Positions 47,542-56,739 are shown, counted from the stretch's first letter. The stretch: DNA of 64,000 nt from Lactobacillus panisapium (GCF_019469265.1 NZ_CP048268.1:1815001-1879000), one strand, 5' to 3'. The notes: generated by a model not told the origin, from the letters alone. A program made the numbers and translations.

Positions 47542-47724
47542 CTACCAAACCTCCTCAATCTCGCTTGGTTTATTTTTACCTATATACCATCATATACCTA
47601 AAATAGTGCTTAGAAGAAATAATTATGAAAAAATTATTGTTTATCTTATTTTTCGTTAGATATTTTCCATTTTGTTAACTAGGCGAATACCAGCCACTTC
47701 GGACACTAATTTTTAAATCGAACG

Positions 47725-47762
47725 CAAAAAATGTTGCTGCATTTCTGCACCAACATTTTTTC
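47725..47762 (-). terminator. Terminator after the DHA2 transporter
   Basis: Stem AAAAAATGTTG (to 47736) and CAACATTTTTT (47751-47761) with an inner TGC/GCA pair. Confidence 0.8.
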
Positions 47763-47790
47763 TTTAGCATATTTTTAATAAAAAAAGCAA

Positions 47791-49230
47791 TTACTTTTGT
47801 GCGTCTTTTTTAAATAAGCGCCAACCACTTAAAATAACAGTTATGAGGCAAATAATCATTGAAATCATGAAGACAACATGCATGCCGTAAATGAAAATTT
47901 CTGGTTGTTTAGGCAAATATGCGGTAACCCGTGCACCCTTAGCATGACTCATTGCAGCAAATAAAATCGTCGTTGCACTTGAAATACCAATTACCATTCC
48001 CAAATTACGTGAAAGGGAGTTAATACTGCCGGCAACACCGAGGTCTTTTTGTTCAACAGAGCTCATTACCAAAGAATTGTTCGGTGAACTAAAGATACCA
48101 CTACCAAGCCCCATAATAGCGATGCTCACAATGAACAGCCAAATGGATGAGTGCAGATTGCACAGACTGTAACCGATCTGACTGATTAGGAGTAGTACTA
48201 ACCCAATGAAGGTAATTAATTTTGGTCCAATCTTGTCAGAAAGCGTACCGGCAACTGGTGCGGCAAAAAGTTGAACTACTGGTAAAATCATCAAAATTAC
48301 GCCTGCTTGGCTCGGTGCCAAATGAAGGGCATTTTCAAGATAAAATGGCGTAACAACATTAAAGAAGAAGTTCGTGATAAAGATTAATAATGCACACAAC
48401 AAGCTGACTGAAAAATCAGGATTTTTAAACAGGTTGAATTGCAACAACGGATTAGTTGTATGATTTTCAACATAAACAAACCAAACAAAACTAGCTATAC
48501 CAACGATTAACATGACTAAAACAGACATTGCGGTAAAGCCAAGTTGCTGACCTAAGAATACGCCGCCAAACAAGGTAACCATCCCCAAGGCAAAGCTGAA
48601 TGAACCAGTTTTATCAAGCGGTGCATTAGTAAAGGTAATGTCTTTTGGTAGGTAAATTGCACCAATAATAGCAGCAATAATACCGACTGGAACATTTAGC
48701 CAGAAAATATATGACCATGAAAGATGGCTTAAAATTAATCCGCCAAGGCCAGGTCCGGCAATCGAACCCAAAGCCACAAATGAACCAATAGTTCCTAGTG
48801 CCTTCCCGCGTTCAGTTGATGGGAAAATTTCGGTGATAATCCCATTATTAGTTGCCATCGTCATTGCAGCACCAAACGCTTGCAATGCCCGGGCAGCCAG
48901 CAAAAAGACTAGATTAATCCTTAAACCTGATAACAGTGAACCAGCAATAAAGAAAATTGCTCCCAACCGGAAAATTTTGATTTTTCCGTGAAGATCACTC
49001 AGTTTGCCAAAGAACAGAATAAAACTGCAGACTACTATTAGGTATAAGGAAACAACCCATTCCGACTGACTCATTGGAATATGCAGGTCATTACTAATTA
49101 CCGGTAATGCGATATTAACAATTGTTCCGTCTAACGTTGACATAAAGGTAAATAACCCAACTGCCACCAATATCCACCATCTATTTTTTTGCACCTTTTG
49201 GTTAGTTTGGTAACTCAAAGTTTGTGTCAT
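47791..49230 (-). CDS. MFS drug efflux transporter, DHA2 (14-span) family
   Basis: Proton-coupled multidrug exporter of 479 residues with fourteen predicted spans, EmrB/QacA type. Motif D1/A pattern is visible: FMSTLDGTIVNIALPVISNDLHI at span 1, FGKLSDLHGKIKIFRLG after span 2, and GPGLGGLI (motif C, the antiporter motif) in span 5. ATG at 49230 lies after GAGAGG; the longer frame to 49254 has no site. No TetR/MarR regulator lies next to it. Substrates cannot be predicted. Confidence 0.9.
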   Translation of the reverse strand: MTQTLSYQTNQKVQKNRWWILVAVGLFTFMSTLDGTIVNIALPVISNDLHIPMSQSEWVVSLYLIVVCSFILFFGKLSDLHGKIKIFRLGAIFFIAGSLLSGLRINLVFLLAARALQAFGAAMTMATNNGIITEIFPSTERGKALGTIGSFVALGSIAGPGLGGLILSHLSWSYIFWLNVPVGIIAAIIGAIYLPKDITFTNAPLDKTGSFSFALGMVTLFGGVFLGQQLGFTAMSVLVMLIVGIASFVWFVYVENHTTNPLLQFNLFKNPDFSVSLLCALLIFITNFFFNVVTPFYLENALHLAPSQAGVILMILPVVQLFAAPVAGTLSDKIGPKLITFIGLVLLLISQIGYSLCNLHSSIWLFIVSIAIMGLGSGIFSSPNNSLVMSSVEQKDLGVAGSINSLSRNLGMVIGISSATTILFAAMSHAKGARVTAYLPKQPEIFIYGMHVVFMISMIICLITVILSGWRLFKKDAQK

Positions 49231-49311
49231 TCTTACCAATCCTCTCAATTTCAAATTTAGTTAGGTACCTTAATGATTTAAATTATACACTTTTTTTCTT
49301 AGGTGCCAAGA

Positions 49312-49394
49312 AAAAATACGGCCACATTATATGATGTGACCGCTTACTTTTATAAGTATCTGTTAAAGCCTTGAGGCTGTAAGTAATTCAGACC
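49312..49394 (-). ncRNA. Candidate small RNA on the minus strand
   Basis: A TTTACC (49424-49429), 17-base spacer, TAAAAT (49401-49406) promoter on the minus strand is followed after about 50 bases, which hold a small AGCCT/AGGCT hairpin, by a terminator CGGCCACAT/ATGTGACCG (49319-49342, one mismatch) with a TATTTTTTC tail. Predicted length about 80 bases. The region lies between the terminator of the PRD regulator and the DHA2 gene. No frame. Confidence 0.4.
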
Positions 49395-49553
49395 ATTATT
49401 ATTTTAAATTTTGTCCAAAAAATGGTAAATAAATTTAGCTCATTTACACTTAGCCGGTATTAGGTTGCAGTTTTTGACCCAAAGAGTTGTCGACTGGTAG
49501 AAATTTACCGATTAGGTTAAAAATAGCTGGGAGTAATGCTAAATTTGCCAGTT

Positions 49554-49586
49554 AAAAAGCGCTCATTTTGCAATGAACGCTTTTTA
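49554..49586 (-). terminator. Terminator after the PTS regulator gene
   Basis: Stem AAAAAGCGCTCATT (49554-49567) and AATGAACGCTTTTT (49572-49585) with one mismatch. Confidence 0.85.
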
Positions 49587-49591
49587 ATTAT

Positions 49592-51700
49592 TTAGTAAAA
49601 CGATAATAAGAATTGGCGCACTTCCTGCGGTGACTTAGCCTTCAATAGACGATTAATGTTTTCCTGGTTTCTTACAATGTCTACAAGTTGTTCAAGTGCT
49701 TTTTCGTGCTCTTTTTCTTTTCCCGGTGAAAGGACAAACATGCATGTTACCCAGGCAGATTCCCCACGTGAACAAATTTCTAATGGCTGATCGAGTAAGA
49801 TTAATGACAAGCCAACTTTCTTATTACTATTACTTGGGGCTGCGTGGGCCAAAAAAATGTTATTGGCAATCAACATATACGGACCATAACGATTAATCAA
49901 TTGAACAATTTTTTCAAAATAAAATTGGTCGATGATTTCGTCTTGTTCAAGTAAATTACACCCCCATTTTAAAACCGTCTGCCATTTGAGTTGATCTTTT
50001 TTCCGCAAAACTTTAATGTGTTTAGCCGGTAAAAGATTGCTCAGCGTAGGCAAGTCTGCTTTATTATTTTTTTGTAAACCCGGAAAAATAAATTTATCCA
50101 AGCTAAGCCGTAAGCCCTTTTCATCTTTTACATCTGCATATTCATTAATAATGGAAACCAAGCTGTTTACTGCGCTAGCATTATGCTCAAGTTTACGTGG
50201 TACTTCCTGGCGCAAAAAACTGTCAATAATTGTCTGGTCATGCTTAGTTAAAACGGCTTTGACCTTTACGGCTGGAATGGGATATTTGCCCTTAGGCAAA
50301 ATCGTGGTACTAATAATCAGTTTGGCCTGATAATTATGTTGGAAAATTTTAGCCAAATCGCGAATTTCTAGCGGTAAAGAAAACTTGATTAGCGGATAAG
50401 TTTTACTAAGCTCGTGGTATAGCATCGCTGACGTCCCAATCCCGCTCGAGCAAACCACTAAAACTTCGGCGAGCAATGCCCGTTTTAACTTATCACTTTC
50501 CGTAAATTCCCGGTATTCCCGATTATTGACCGAACCAAAATAAAGACAAATCAAGGCAACTTCTTCACTAGGTAATTTTTTCTGTAAATAATGCTCTAAC
50601 GGAGCACAAGCAATTGCCGTAAATTTGATTAACACGGGATACTGCCACTTAATCTCATCAACCTCACTGGAAGAAAACGGAATACCGAATTTTACCCGGA
50701 AAAAGGTTGCATAGAGATGATTACACAAAGTCTTAGTAAACACGCGGTACGAAATTTGCTGTTCAGTTAATTGTTCGTAGCGAAAGATTATTTCCTGAGC
50801 AATATTATTAATATCGTGGTACAAATTTTTATTAATACAATCAACTTCTGTTGCCTGGGAGCACAAGAAAATTTTACTGAGAAAAACAATTTCTCCTTTT
50901 AACTCCTTATTGCCACCAAGTTTACCAAGTAATTTGGTACAGGTAGGCAACACATCTTTAGTATTTTGAGCTATCCACTGCCAGTTTTCACTTCTATCAA
51001 TAGTTTGATTGTGCGTAATCCGCCACTTAGTAAACAACAACAGGTACGTTAGTTGCTGCAGCGAATTTTCAGAAAAGCTCATATGCAGTTGTTGCTGCGC
51101 CTTGATAACCAATTCCTTGGCTTGAGAAAATGAATAGTTTAAACGATTGATAAAAGCATAAACGAGTTTGTCTTGTCGCAATAATAATTCATAAACTGTC
51201 AGCCGAATAGAGTTTTCATCACTAATAATACGGTGTCCTAAACGCGAACTACCGATTTTTAGTGCCGGAAAATGCCGTTTGAGAGCCTTAAAGTCCTTAA
51301 TAATGGTATTGCGAGAGCAATGAAACATCTTAGCTAATTGATTAATTGACAGGTAATGCTCTTGATCCAGCAGTAACAAAATTATCTCAGTTTGCCGCTC
51401 ATGCGCATTTAAAATAGTTTCATGACCCATCTGCGGCGATGACACCTTCGCAATTTTTTGCGTAAGACTTTTCTTAGTCCGGTCAGTTAGTTTATAGCCG
51501 TAACGCGGAATATTAACTACTTGATCTAATTTTTGCGCTTGAAGCTGCTGATTAATTGTTTTCAACCAATTAAAAGCTGTCCGTCGTGAGATTTTAAAAG
51601 TGGTTAAGATTTCTTTCAAACTGACAAACCCAGGTGCCTTTGCCAAATAGTTTAATAACTCCCGAGCTCTTGTTAAACTGGCAAAATTGCTTGCCGTCAC
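49592..51700 (-). CDS. PRD-containing transcriptional regulator with EIIB and EIIA domains (BglG/MtlR-like)
   Basis: PTS-controlled activator or antiterminator of about 702 residues. Two N-terminal HTH domains (FKISRRTAFNWL near 45; FHCSRNTIIKDF near 130), two PRD domains (about 190-400), an EIIB-Gat/Mtl-like domain with Cys in VLVVCSSGIGTSAMLYHEL near 415, and a C-terminal EIIA-2 domain with its His in NNIFLAHAAPS. The DNA-binding N-terminus and this domain order point to a DNA-binding regulator of the MtlR/LicR kind. The GTG at 51700 fits the AAAGG site better than the one at 51709. Last gene of the galactitol-type PTS operon. Confidence 0.9.
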   Translation of the reverse strand: MTASNFASLTRARELLNYLAKAPGFVSLKEILTTFKISRRTAFNWLKTINQQLQAQKLDQVVNIPRYGYKLTDRTKKSLTQKIAKVSSPQMGHETILNAHERQTEIILLLLDQEHYLSINQLAKMFHCSRNTIIKDFKALKRHFPALKIGSSRLGHRIISDENSIRLTVYELLLRQDKLVYAFINRLNYSFSQAKELVIKAQQQLHMSFSENSLQQLTYLLLFTKWRITHNQTIDRSENWQWIAQNTKDVLPTCTKLLGKLGGNKELKGEIVFLSKIFLCSQATEVDCINKNLYHDINNIAQEIIFRYEQLTEQQISYRVFTKTLCNHLYATFFRVKFGIPFSSSEVDEIKWQYPVLIKFTAIACAPLEHYLQKKLPSEEVALICLYFGSVNNREYREFTESDKLKRALLAEVLVVCSSGIGTSAMLYHELSKTYPLIKFSLPLEIRDLAKIFQHNYQAKLIISTTILPKGKYPIPAVKVKAVLTKHDQTIIDSFLRQEVPRKLEHNASAVNSLVSIINEYADVKDEKGLRLSLDKFIFPGLQKNNKADLPTLSNLLPAKHIKVLRKKDQLKWQTVLKWGCNLLEQDEIIDQFYFEKIVQLINRYGPYMLIANNIFLAHAAPSNSNKKVGLSLILLDQPLEICSRGESAWVTCMFVLSPGKEKEHEKALEQLVDIVRNQENINRLLKAKSPQEVRQFLLSFY

Positions 51701-51748
51701 ATTAATCACCCTTTAAATGCAGTAGTATAAGAATTTAACAGCCTTGAA

Positions 51749-52039
51749 TTATAAATCTAACTTATCAATTACTTCATCAATAACTTGGTCAATCCCAATA
51801 TTGGTTAAAAGCGGCAAACCATTAATGACGGGAATTTTAACCGCATCATTATCATATTGCGTCGTCGTAATAACTAAATCGTAGTCCCCAGCTAATGATT
51901 CAATCTGAGCCACAGAAGATTGCCCTAAAGTATATTCATCTTGCGCTATTCCCCTGTTAGCTAGTTCTTCTTGCAGCTTATTCATTGCTGATGTGCTAGT
52001 AACAACACCAGCTCCACATGCAACTAAAATCTTTTTCAT
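51749..52039 (-). CDS. PTS EIIB, galactitol family
   Basis: Cytosolic phosphocarrier of 96 residues. Phospho-Cys8 lies in ILVACGAGVVTSTSAMNKLQEEL, the P-loop of GatB-type EIIB proteins. The rest shows the expected alternating helices and strands (DLVITTTQYDND, PVINGLPLLTNIG). It receives phosphate from the EIIA encoded first in the operon and hands it to the sugar at the EIIC. AGGAG precedes the ATG. Confidence 0.92.
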   Translation of the reverse strand: MKKILVACGAGVVTSTSAMNKLQEELANRGIAQDEYTLGQSSVAQIESLAGDYDLVITTTQYDNDAVKIPVINGLPLLTNIGIDQVIDEVIDKLDL

Positions 52040-52073
52040 CTGTTTTCTCCTTTATCACTATTTATAATTAAAA

Positions 52074-53471
52074 CTATTTCTTGTTTTGGTTAGCAGCTGC
52101 TGCCTTTTCTTCTGCAGTAATCTTTTTACGATTCCACCAGCATAAGCCAATAATTAGCACAATCCCAATTGCATACGCCGCAATTTTATAAGGTGCGATT
52201 TGAACAATTAACCAAGGATATGGGTTAGAACCATAATCAATACTTGAAATGAGGGATGAACCCTTTGGGATGGCAAAGTGGGCTGCACGGGCACACTTGG
52301 TTATTAATGGTGCCAAATTAGTCCCGATCCAAAGACCAATAATGACATTAATGGCCCCGATAATAAATGATCTAAAGAAATCTCCATGGGTGATTGAAAC
52401 TATCAGTGGAAACATGAAGACAAAGCCGACCAATCCAATCGTTGGTAGAAACTGGTTGCCTGGCAAAATAAAGGCGAACAACAATGCTACTGGAATCATT
52501 AAAGTGGCACAGGCTAAGACGACTGGACTACCAATTCCGACAGCAGTGTCCATTCCAATGTAAATCTTTCTTTTACCGGCAAATTTTTTCTGGGTAAATG
52601 ACTGAATTGCATCAGATACGGGAACAACTCCTTGCAAAAGCAAGGCAGCCATCTTTGGTGTAATAATCATCACCGCTGACAAAGTAACGCCCATTAACAT
52701 AATTTTGCCCAACTTAGTTGCAATGGTCATCCCTGGAATAAAGCCATAAGCAAGAATGCCAATGATAATGCCGATAGCAAAACCCAGCAATGTAGGTTCA
52801 CCCCATGAGCCAAATTTCTTATTGAAATCCTTGGCATCCATATGGATTTTATTGATACCCGGAATCTTATCAATTAACCAGTTAAAAACAACTGCAATTG
52901 GCACAAACGAACCAGCATAGCCGTGGGGAATGGAAATTCCCGGTAAGCCCAAGTATTTTTCCGATAATGGTGCAGTTCTGTCAGCAGTTACCATGATTAC
53001 AATCATATTAACACTGGCTAAAAATAGACTAAGTACAATATCTTTGGTTAAGGCATAAACTAACGAGCCACTAAAGGCAAAATGCCAAAAATCCCAGATA
53101 TCCACGTCAATGGTTGACGTAGTTTTCGTTACCAACATCAGAATGTTAATGGCAATTCCCAAGGGAATCATACTAACACCAACCGCGGTGCCGTATGCAA
53201 TCGCTGAGGCTGATGGCCAACCGACATCAATTACCTGCAAGTTCAAATGCATTACTTGAATCATGTTTTTAATCGCAGGATTCATTACATCGGTCAAAAT
53301 TGAAACGGTGGCGTTCAGACCGATAAAGCCAATGCCGACCATCAAACCACCACGTAACGCTTTAGTAAAAGGCACTCGCACGCAAAGTCCAAAGATTAAC
53401 ATAATTATTGGAATTAGGACCGTAGGCCCTAAGCCAACAATGTACATAATGAAATCAATTACCGGTTTCAT
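52074..53471 (-). CDS. PTS EIIC, galactitol family
   Basis: Membrane permease of 465 residues with roughly ten spans, GatC type. Recognisable stretches are FIMYIVGLGPTVLIPIIMLIFGLCVRVPFTKALRGGLMVGIGFIG at the start, VDVGWPSASAIAYGT-like sequence near 80, and FSGSLVYALTKDIVLSLFLASVNM near 130. Ends in a Lys/Ala-rich tail. The family covers galactitol and other polyols or pentoses; the real sugar here is not decided by sequence. Encoded between EIIA and EIIB with short gaps. Confidence 0.9.
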   Translation of the reverse strand: MKPVIDFIMYIVGLGPTVLIPIIMLIFGLCVRVPFTKALRGGLMVGIGFIGLNATVSILTDVMNPAIKNMIQVMHLNLQVIDVGWPSASAIAYGTAVGVSMIPLGIAINILMLVTKTTSTIDVDIWDFWHFAFSGSLVYALTKDIVLSLFLASVNMIVIMVTADRTAPLSEKYLGLPGISIPHGYAGSFVPIAVVFNWLIDKIPGINKIHMDAKDFNKKFGSWGEPTLLGFAIGIIIGILAYGFIPGMTIATKLGKIMLMGVTLSAVMIITPKMAALLLQGVVPVSDAIQSFTQKKFAGKRKIYIGMDTAVGIGSPVVLACATLMIPVALLFAFILPGNQFLPTIGLVGFVFMFPLIVSITHGDFFRSFIIGAINVIIGLWIGTNLAPLITKCARAAHFAIPKGSSLISSIDYGSNPYPWLIVQIAPYKIAAYAIGIVLIIGLCWWNRKKITAEEKAAAANQNKK

Positions 53472-53492
53472 AAATAATTCCTCCCAATCTTC

Positions 53493-53948
53493 TTACTTAA
53501 TATATTCAGATACAGCTTCGTATAGTTTCTGCTGATCCGTCATTTTCTCTAACCGCTGTAAAAGTTCTTGGTCTTGAAACAATGCCATTAATTTTTGCAG
53601 TATTTTAACCTGACTATGCGGATTTTTTAGCGCCAGCATAACAATAATCTGAACATTGACCGTTTCGGCAGTAACCGCCATATTATGAAAGGCTACCGGT
53701 CTTGCCAGCGTCGCAAACGTAATTGCCGCCTCTTTAACATACTGAACATCAGTATGGGGAATCGCAACTGCAATCTTGCCACTTGGCAGACCTGTTGGAT
53801 GAATCTGCTCGCGCTTAAGAACTGCTTGCTCGAAATCGACCTTAACCTTTCCTTGTTTTTTTAGCTGACCCGCCAGAAAATGAAGGGCTTCAGTAGCATT
53901 ATTTACTTTAAGATGCGCAAAAACTAAATCTGAACTTAAAAGTTCCAT
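53493..53948 (-). CDS. PTS EIIA, fructose/mannitol/galactitol type
   Basis: Cytosolic EIIA-2 domain protein of 151 residues. Phospho-His65 lies in SGKIAVAIPHTDVQYV, the standard EIIA-2 motif (in which P-H-T/G is diagnostic). The helix AILKREQIHPTGLP-like segment before it is conserved. First gene of the EIIA-EIIC-EIIB-regulator operon, with GAGGTG before the ATG. Confidence 0.92.
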   Translation of the reverse strand: MELLSSDLVFAHLKVNNATEALHFLAGQLKKQGKVKVDFEQAVLKREQIHPTGLPSGKIAVAIPHTDVQYVKEAAITFATLARPVAFHNMAVTAETVNVQIIVMLALKNPHSQVKILQKLMALFQDQELLQRLEKMTDQQKLYEAVSEYIK

Positions 53949-54193
53949 TAATTCACCTCCATTCTTTAGGTCATTTCACCGTTAATTTAATCATTACCAC
54001 TTTTCCGTGATAAGTCTCTGGTGCCAGTAAAATTCGGTGCAACTAATGCACTAGCAAAAGTTGGTGATAAATTACGTGCTTTTCTCAGACTATATTCAGA
54101 CCATATTTAGAATAAATTTCGCCAAAATAAAAAATCACATCTAATTGATATGATTTTTCCCTATTATATTTATACTTGTTGCTAACCGTCTTT
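53949..54193. promoter_or_regulatory. Divergent control region between the galactitol-type PTS operon and hflX
   Basis: This AT-rich stretch must hold the PTS operon promoter. A GTGCA-N5-TGCAC inverted repeat (54037-54051) is a possible operator for the PRD regulator. A hairpin AAAATCACAT/ATATGATTTTT (about 54131-54158) with A and T runs on both sides may insulate the two divergent units. A clear -35/-10 pair for the PTS operon could not be fixed. Confidence 0.4.
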
Positions 54194-54222
54194 TTGGTAA
54201 AGTTGCACTTTTGTATTACAAT
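54194..54222 (+). promoter_or_regulatory. hflX promoter
   Basis: TTGGTA (54194-54199), 17-base spacer, TACAAT (54217-54222). The transcript would start near 54229 and carry a 100-base leader with a short reading frame. Confidence 0.6.
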
Positions 54223-54258
54223 TAAGCTAACCTAATTTACATAAAGGAGATCGTGATC

Positions 54259-54291
54259 ATGAGGATTATTACAAGCAAAATCGCTAGATAA
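54259..54291 (+). CDS. Ten-residue leader peptide upstream of hflX
   Basis: ATG at 54259 behind AAAGGAG (54243-54249), encoding MRIITSKIAR and ending with TAA at 54289-54291, 38 bases before the hflX start codon. The ribosome site is better than that of many genes here. Leader peptides control some resistance genes by ribosome stalling. In this leader ATCGTGATCAT (54250-54260) can pair with ATGATCGAT at the hflX start (54330-54338), leaving a two-base bulge. No database support was checked. Confidence 0.5.
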   Translation: MRIITSKIAR

Positions 54292-54329
54292 ATTGTCACT
54301 AAAAGATTTAAACATAAAAAGAGGACTAC

Positions 54330-55595
54330 ATGATCGATAACACACCTCATAAAACCAAAGCTTATATTGCTGGCGTTAACTTAAATGACCCTAATTTTGA
54401 TTACTATCTGGCTGAACTGGCTAACTTAGCAGAAGCAGCCAATATGGAAGTAGTTGGCCAATCACGGCAAAACCTGGAACATGTTGTTGCTGGCACCTAC
54501 TTTGGTCTCGGTAAAATAAACGAAATTAAGGATATGGCCCGGAGCTTAAGGGCGAAAGTTCTTATTTTAAATGATGAATTAACTCCCGTCCAAATCCGTA
54601 ATTTAGAAAAAATGACTAAGTTGCGGATTATTGATCGGACAGAATTAATCTTGGAGATCTTTTCAAGTCGGGCGCGAACCAAACAAGCTAAATTGCAAGT
54701 TCAGCTTGCAAGGCTAGAATACGAATTGCCACGTCTGCATCCATCAGAAAATAACCTTGACCAGCAACGCGGCGGTGGCTTTGCTAACCGTGGTGCCGGT
54801 GAATCAAAACTAGAATTAAACCGGCGGACAATCGGGAAGCAAATTGCCGTCATTAAAAAAGAGCTGAAGGAAATTGCGGGACAAGAAGAAATTAAGGCCA
54901 AAAGACGGAATCAAAACCATATTCCCAAGGTTGCCCTAGTTGGCTATACTAATGCCGGTAAATCAACGACGATGAACGGCTTACTAGCAGAATATACCAA
55001 GGAAAACGGCGAAAAGCAGGTTTTTGTTAAGGACATGCTTTTTGCAACCTTGGACACCAATGTCAGACGGATTGAGCTAAACAATAATTTTAGCTTTATC
55101 CTATCCGATACAGTCGGTTTTATTTCTAAATTGCCTCATAATCTGATTGAATCATTTAAGGCTACTTTACAAGAAGTTAAGGATGCCGATCTGCTAATTA
55201 ACGTAGTTGATGCGTCAGATCCAAATATGATTCAAATGATTCGTACTACGCAAAATGTTCTAACTGAGATTGGCGTTAAAAATACTCCGATGATTACGGC
55301 TTACAATAAAGCAGATAAGTCTGAACGTCATTATCCGCAAATTGAAGGCAGCGGAATTTTATATTCAGCTATTGATCCAGAATCAATTAAATTGCTGGCC
55401 AATTTAATTACTAAACGAGTTTTTGCCAATTACCAACAAGTTAACTTGCTCTTGCCGTTATCGGCTGGCAAGCCGCTGGCCGACTTGCACGAAAATGCTC
55501 AAATTATTGCCGAGAATTATCGCGCAGACGGTGTTCATATTACCGCCAGACTAGCACCAGAAAAACAGCAACAGTTTCAAAATTATATAATCTAA
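54330..55595 (+). CDS. hflX: GTPase HflX
   Basis: Ribosome-splitting GTPase that rescues stalled or heat- or antibiotic-inactivated 70S ribosomes. The N-terminal HflX domain (about 1-180) ends in the Gly-rich linker QQRGGGFANRGAGESKLE; the G domain has G1 GYTNAGKST near 207, G3 DTVGFISKLPH near 262 and G4 NKAD near 330. Length 421 is standard. AGAGGA precedes the ATG. It has its own promoter and a leader with a short frame, which suggests regulated expression; related HflX proteins give resistance to lincosamides and macrolides in Listeria. Confidence 0.95.
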   Translation: MIDNTPHKTKAYIAGVNLNDPNFDYYLAELANLAEAANMEVVGQSRQNLEHVVAGTYFGLGKINEIKDMARSLRAKVLILNDELTPVQIRNLEKMTKLRIIDRTELILEIFSSRARTKQAKLQVQLARLEYELPRLHPSENNLDQQRGGGFANRGAGESKLELNRRTIGKQIAVIKKELKEIAGQEEIKAKRRNQNHIPKVALVGYTNAGKSTTMNGLLAEYTKENGEKQVFVKDMLFATLDTNVRRIELNNNFSFILSDTVGFISKLPHNLIESFKATLQEVKDADLLINVVDASDPNMIQMIRTTQNVLTEIGVKNTPMITAYNKADKSERHYPQIEGSGILYSAIDPESIKLLANLITKRVFANYQQVNLLLPLSAGKPLADLHENAQIIAENYRADGVHITARLAPEKQQQFQNYII

Positions 55596-55597
55596 CT

Positions 55598-55659
55598 AAA
55601 AAAGGCTTTATTCTCAATTACTGCAAACAGTCATAATTAAGAAATAAAGTCTTTTTGTT
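55598..55659 (+). terminator. Terminator after hflX
   Basis: Long imperfect stem AAAGGCTTTATTCT... with ...AGAAATAAAGTCTTTTT, then T-rich tail. Confidence 0.7.
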
Positions 55660-55682
55660 TTTATATTTAACTAGTTAAAAAT

Positions 55683-55713
55683 AGACTGCTCATTATCGTC
55701 AGTCTTTTTTATT
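55683..55713 (-). terminator. Terminator after NlpC/P60 gene 1
   Basis: Stem AGACTG / CAGTCT around 55684-55706, with A run on the left giving TTTTT on the minus strand; T6 on the other side. Confidence 0.7.
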
Positions 55714-55715
55714 TA

Positions 55716-56630
55716 TTATTGAATTACACGCTTAGCAATGCACGGATAAAAGTAAGAACTAAGCGTTTGTAACACTACTCCCGTATCTGGCGTTGAGGCG
55801 TGGATATATTGATTATTGCCAATATAAATACCAACATGATACGGTGCATCAACTGAGCCCCAGTATAATAGGTCACCTGGCTGTAACTGATCCATGGCAA
55901 CGGTCGTTCCAACCTTAACTTGATCAGTTGTCACACGTGGCAATTGAACACCTGCAACCTTGTTATAAATTGACTGGACCAGGCCCGAGCAATCATAATT
56001 ATCAGGGCCATTACCACCCCAGGCATAACCTTTGCCCAATTGCGACTTAGCCAAATTAACAACGGCTTGCGCACGTTGAGCTGCACTACCTGTTGCGGCT
56101 GGGACTGTTGCAGTTGGCAACTTGCTTGGAGCCGGTTTTGGTGTCTTGTTATTACTTGTGGCACTAACTGGCTTAGGCGTTTCCTGCTTATTCGGTTTTG
56201 GTTTTGCGGCCTGAGCCTGATTCATTGGTTGCTTCTTTTGCTTTTTAACTTTCTTGGCCTTTTTCTTTGGCTTTGCGGCTATCTGCTCGGTTGCACCCTG
56301 ATTGGCTGATTCTTCATCATCCAAATCCTCGGTATAGCGTGCCTCGATCCATTCGTTGTCGCCAATTTTATACCAAAGTTTACCCTTTTTATCGACTGCA
56401 GTTTCAGCAACATTCCACTTGCTCTTATTTTTAGCACGGAAATTAATCAGCTGGCCGCCTTGATAATTTGTCCAAATTTTTACCTCTTTACCTGGTAAAT
56501 AGTTTATTTGAACACGTTTGACCGGAGCTTTTAGTGTTGCCGCATCTACCGTTTTTTGTGGTGCCACCACGGCAACGCCCGTTAACGTGAGAGCTGCCGC
56601 AAGACCCATTTTCAAAAAATTACGCTTCAT
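55716..56630 (-). CDS. Secreted NlpC/P60 peptidoglycan hydrolase 1
   Basis: Extracellular D,L-endopeptidase-type hydrolase of 304 residues. A signal peptide (MKRNFLKMGLAAALTLTGVAVVAPQ) is followed by an SH3-like wall-binding module (VQINYLPGKEVKIWTNYQ ... WYKIGDNEWIEARYT), a Lys/Pro/Ala-rich linker (about 110-175) and the NlpC/P60 domain with Cys in NYDCSGLVQS, His in YHVGIYIG and His in QYIHAS. ATG at 56630 lies ten bases after AAGGAG. Largest of three tandem paralogs; the linker suggests reach through the wall. Confidence 0.92.
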   Translation of the reverse strand: MKRNFLKMGLAAALTLTGVAVVAPQKTVDAATLKAPVKRVQINYLPGKEVKIWTNYQGGQLINFRAKNKSKWNVAETAVDKKGKLWYKIGDNEWIEARYTEDLDDEESANQGATEQIAAKPKKKAKKVKKQKKQPMNQAQAAKPKPNKQETPKPVSATSNNKTPKPAPSKLPTATVPAATGSAAQRAQAVVNLAKSQLGKGYAWGGNGPDNYDCSGLVQSIYNKVAGVQLPRVTTDQVKVGTTVAMDQLQPGDLLYWGSVDAPYHVGIYIGNNQYIHASTPDTGVVLQTLSSYFYPCIAKRVIQ

Positions 56631-56739
56631 CAAATTCAATCTCCTTTTGGTAGCTAGATGTGGTCATTAATTAGTACTCCACTTTATTTTAGACGCTTAA
56701 ATTTATTTATCAAGTTACATCCATTAAAATAGGAATAAA

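Noticed and set aside
47625..47678. 17-codon frame MKKLLFILFFVRYFPFC
   Set aside because: The ribosome site is weak, no neighbour suggests a role, and hydrophobic AT-rich short frames are common by chance.
46909..47790. Hidden hicA gene next to hicB
   Set aside because: No frame with the short HicA pattern (N-terminal helix, G-S/T-H-x motif) was found on either strand in the flanking spacers.
49255..49591. Protein-coding gene in the spacer between the DHA2 transporter and PTS regulator
   Set aside because: No frame of useful length with a ribosome site; the region fits a short non-coding transcript better.
53949..54129. Sigma-54 (-24/-12) promoter for the galactitol-type PTS operon
   Set aside because: A TGGCAC block exists on the minus strand, but the TTGCA partner at the needed distance is absent, and the regulator has no visible AAA+ sigma-54 domain.
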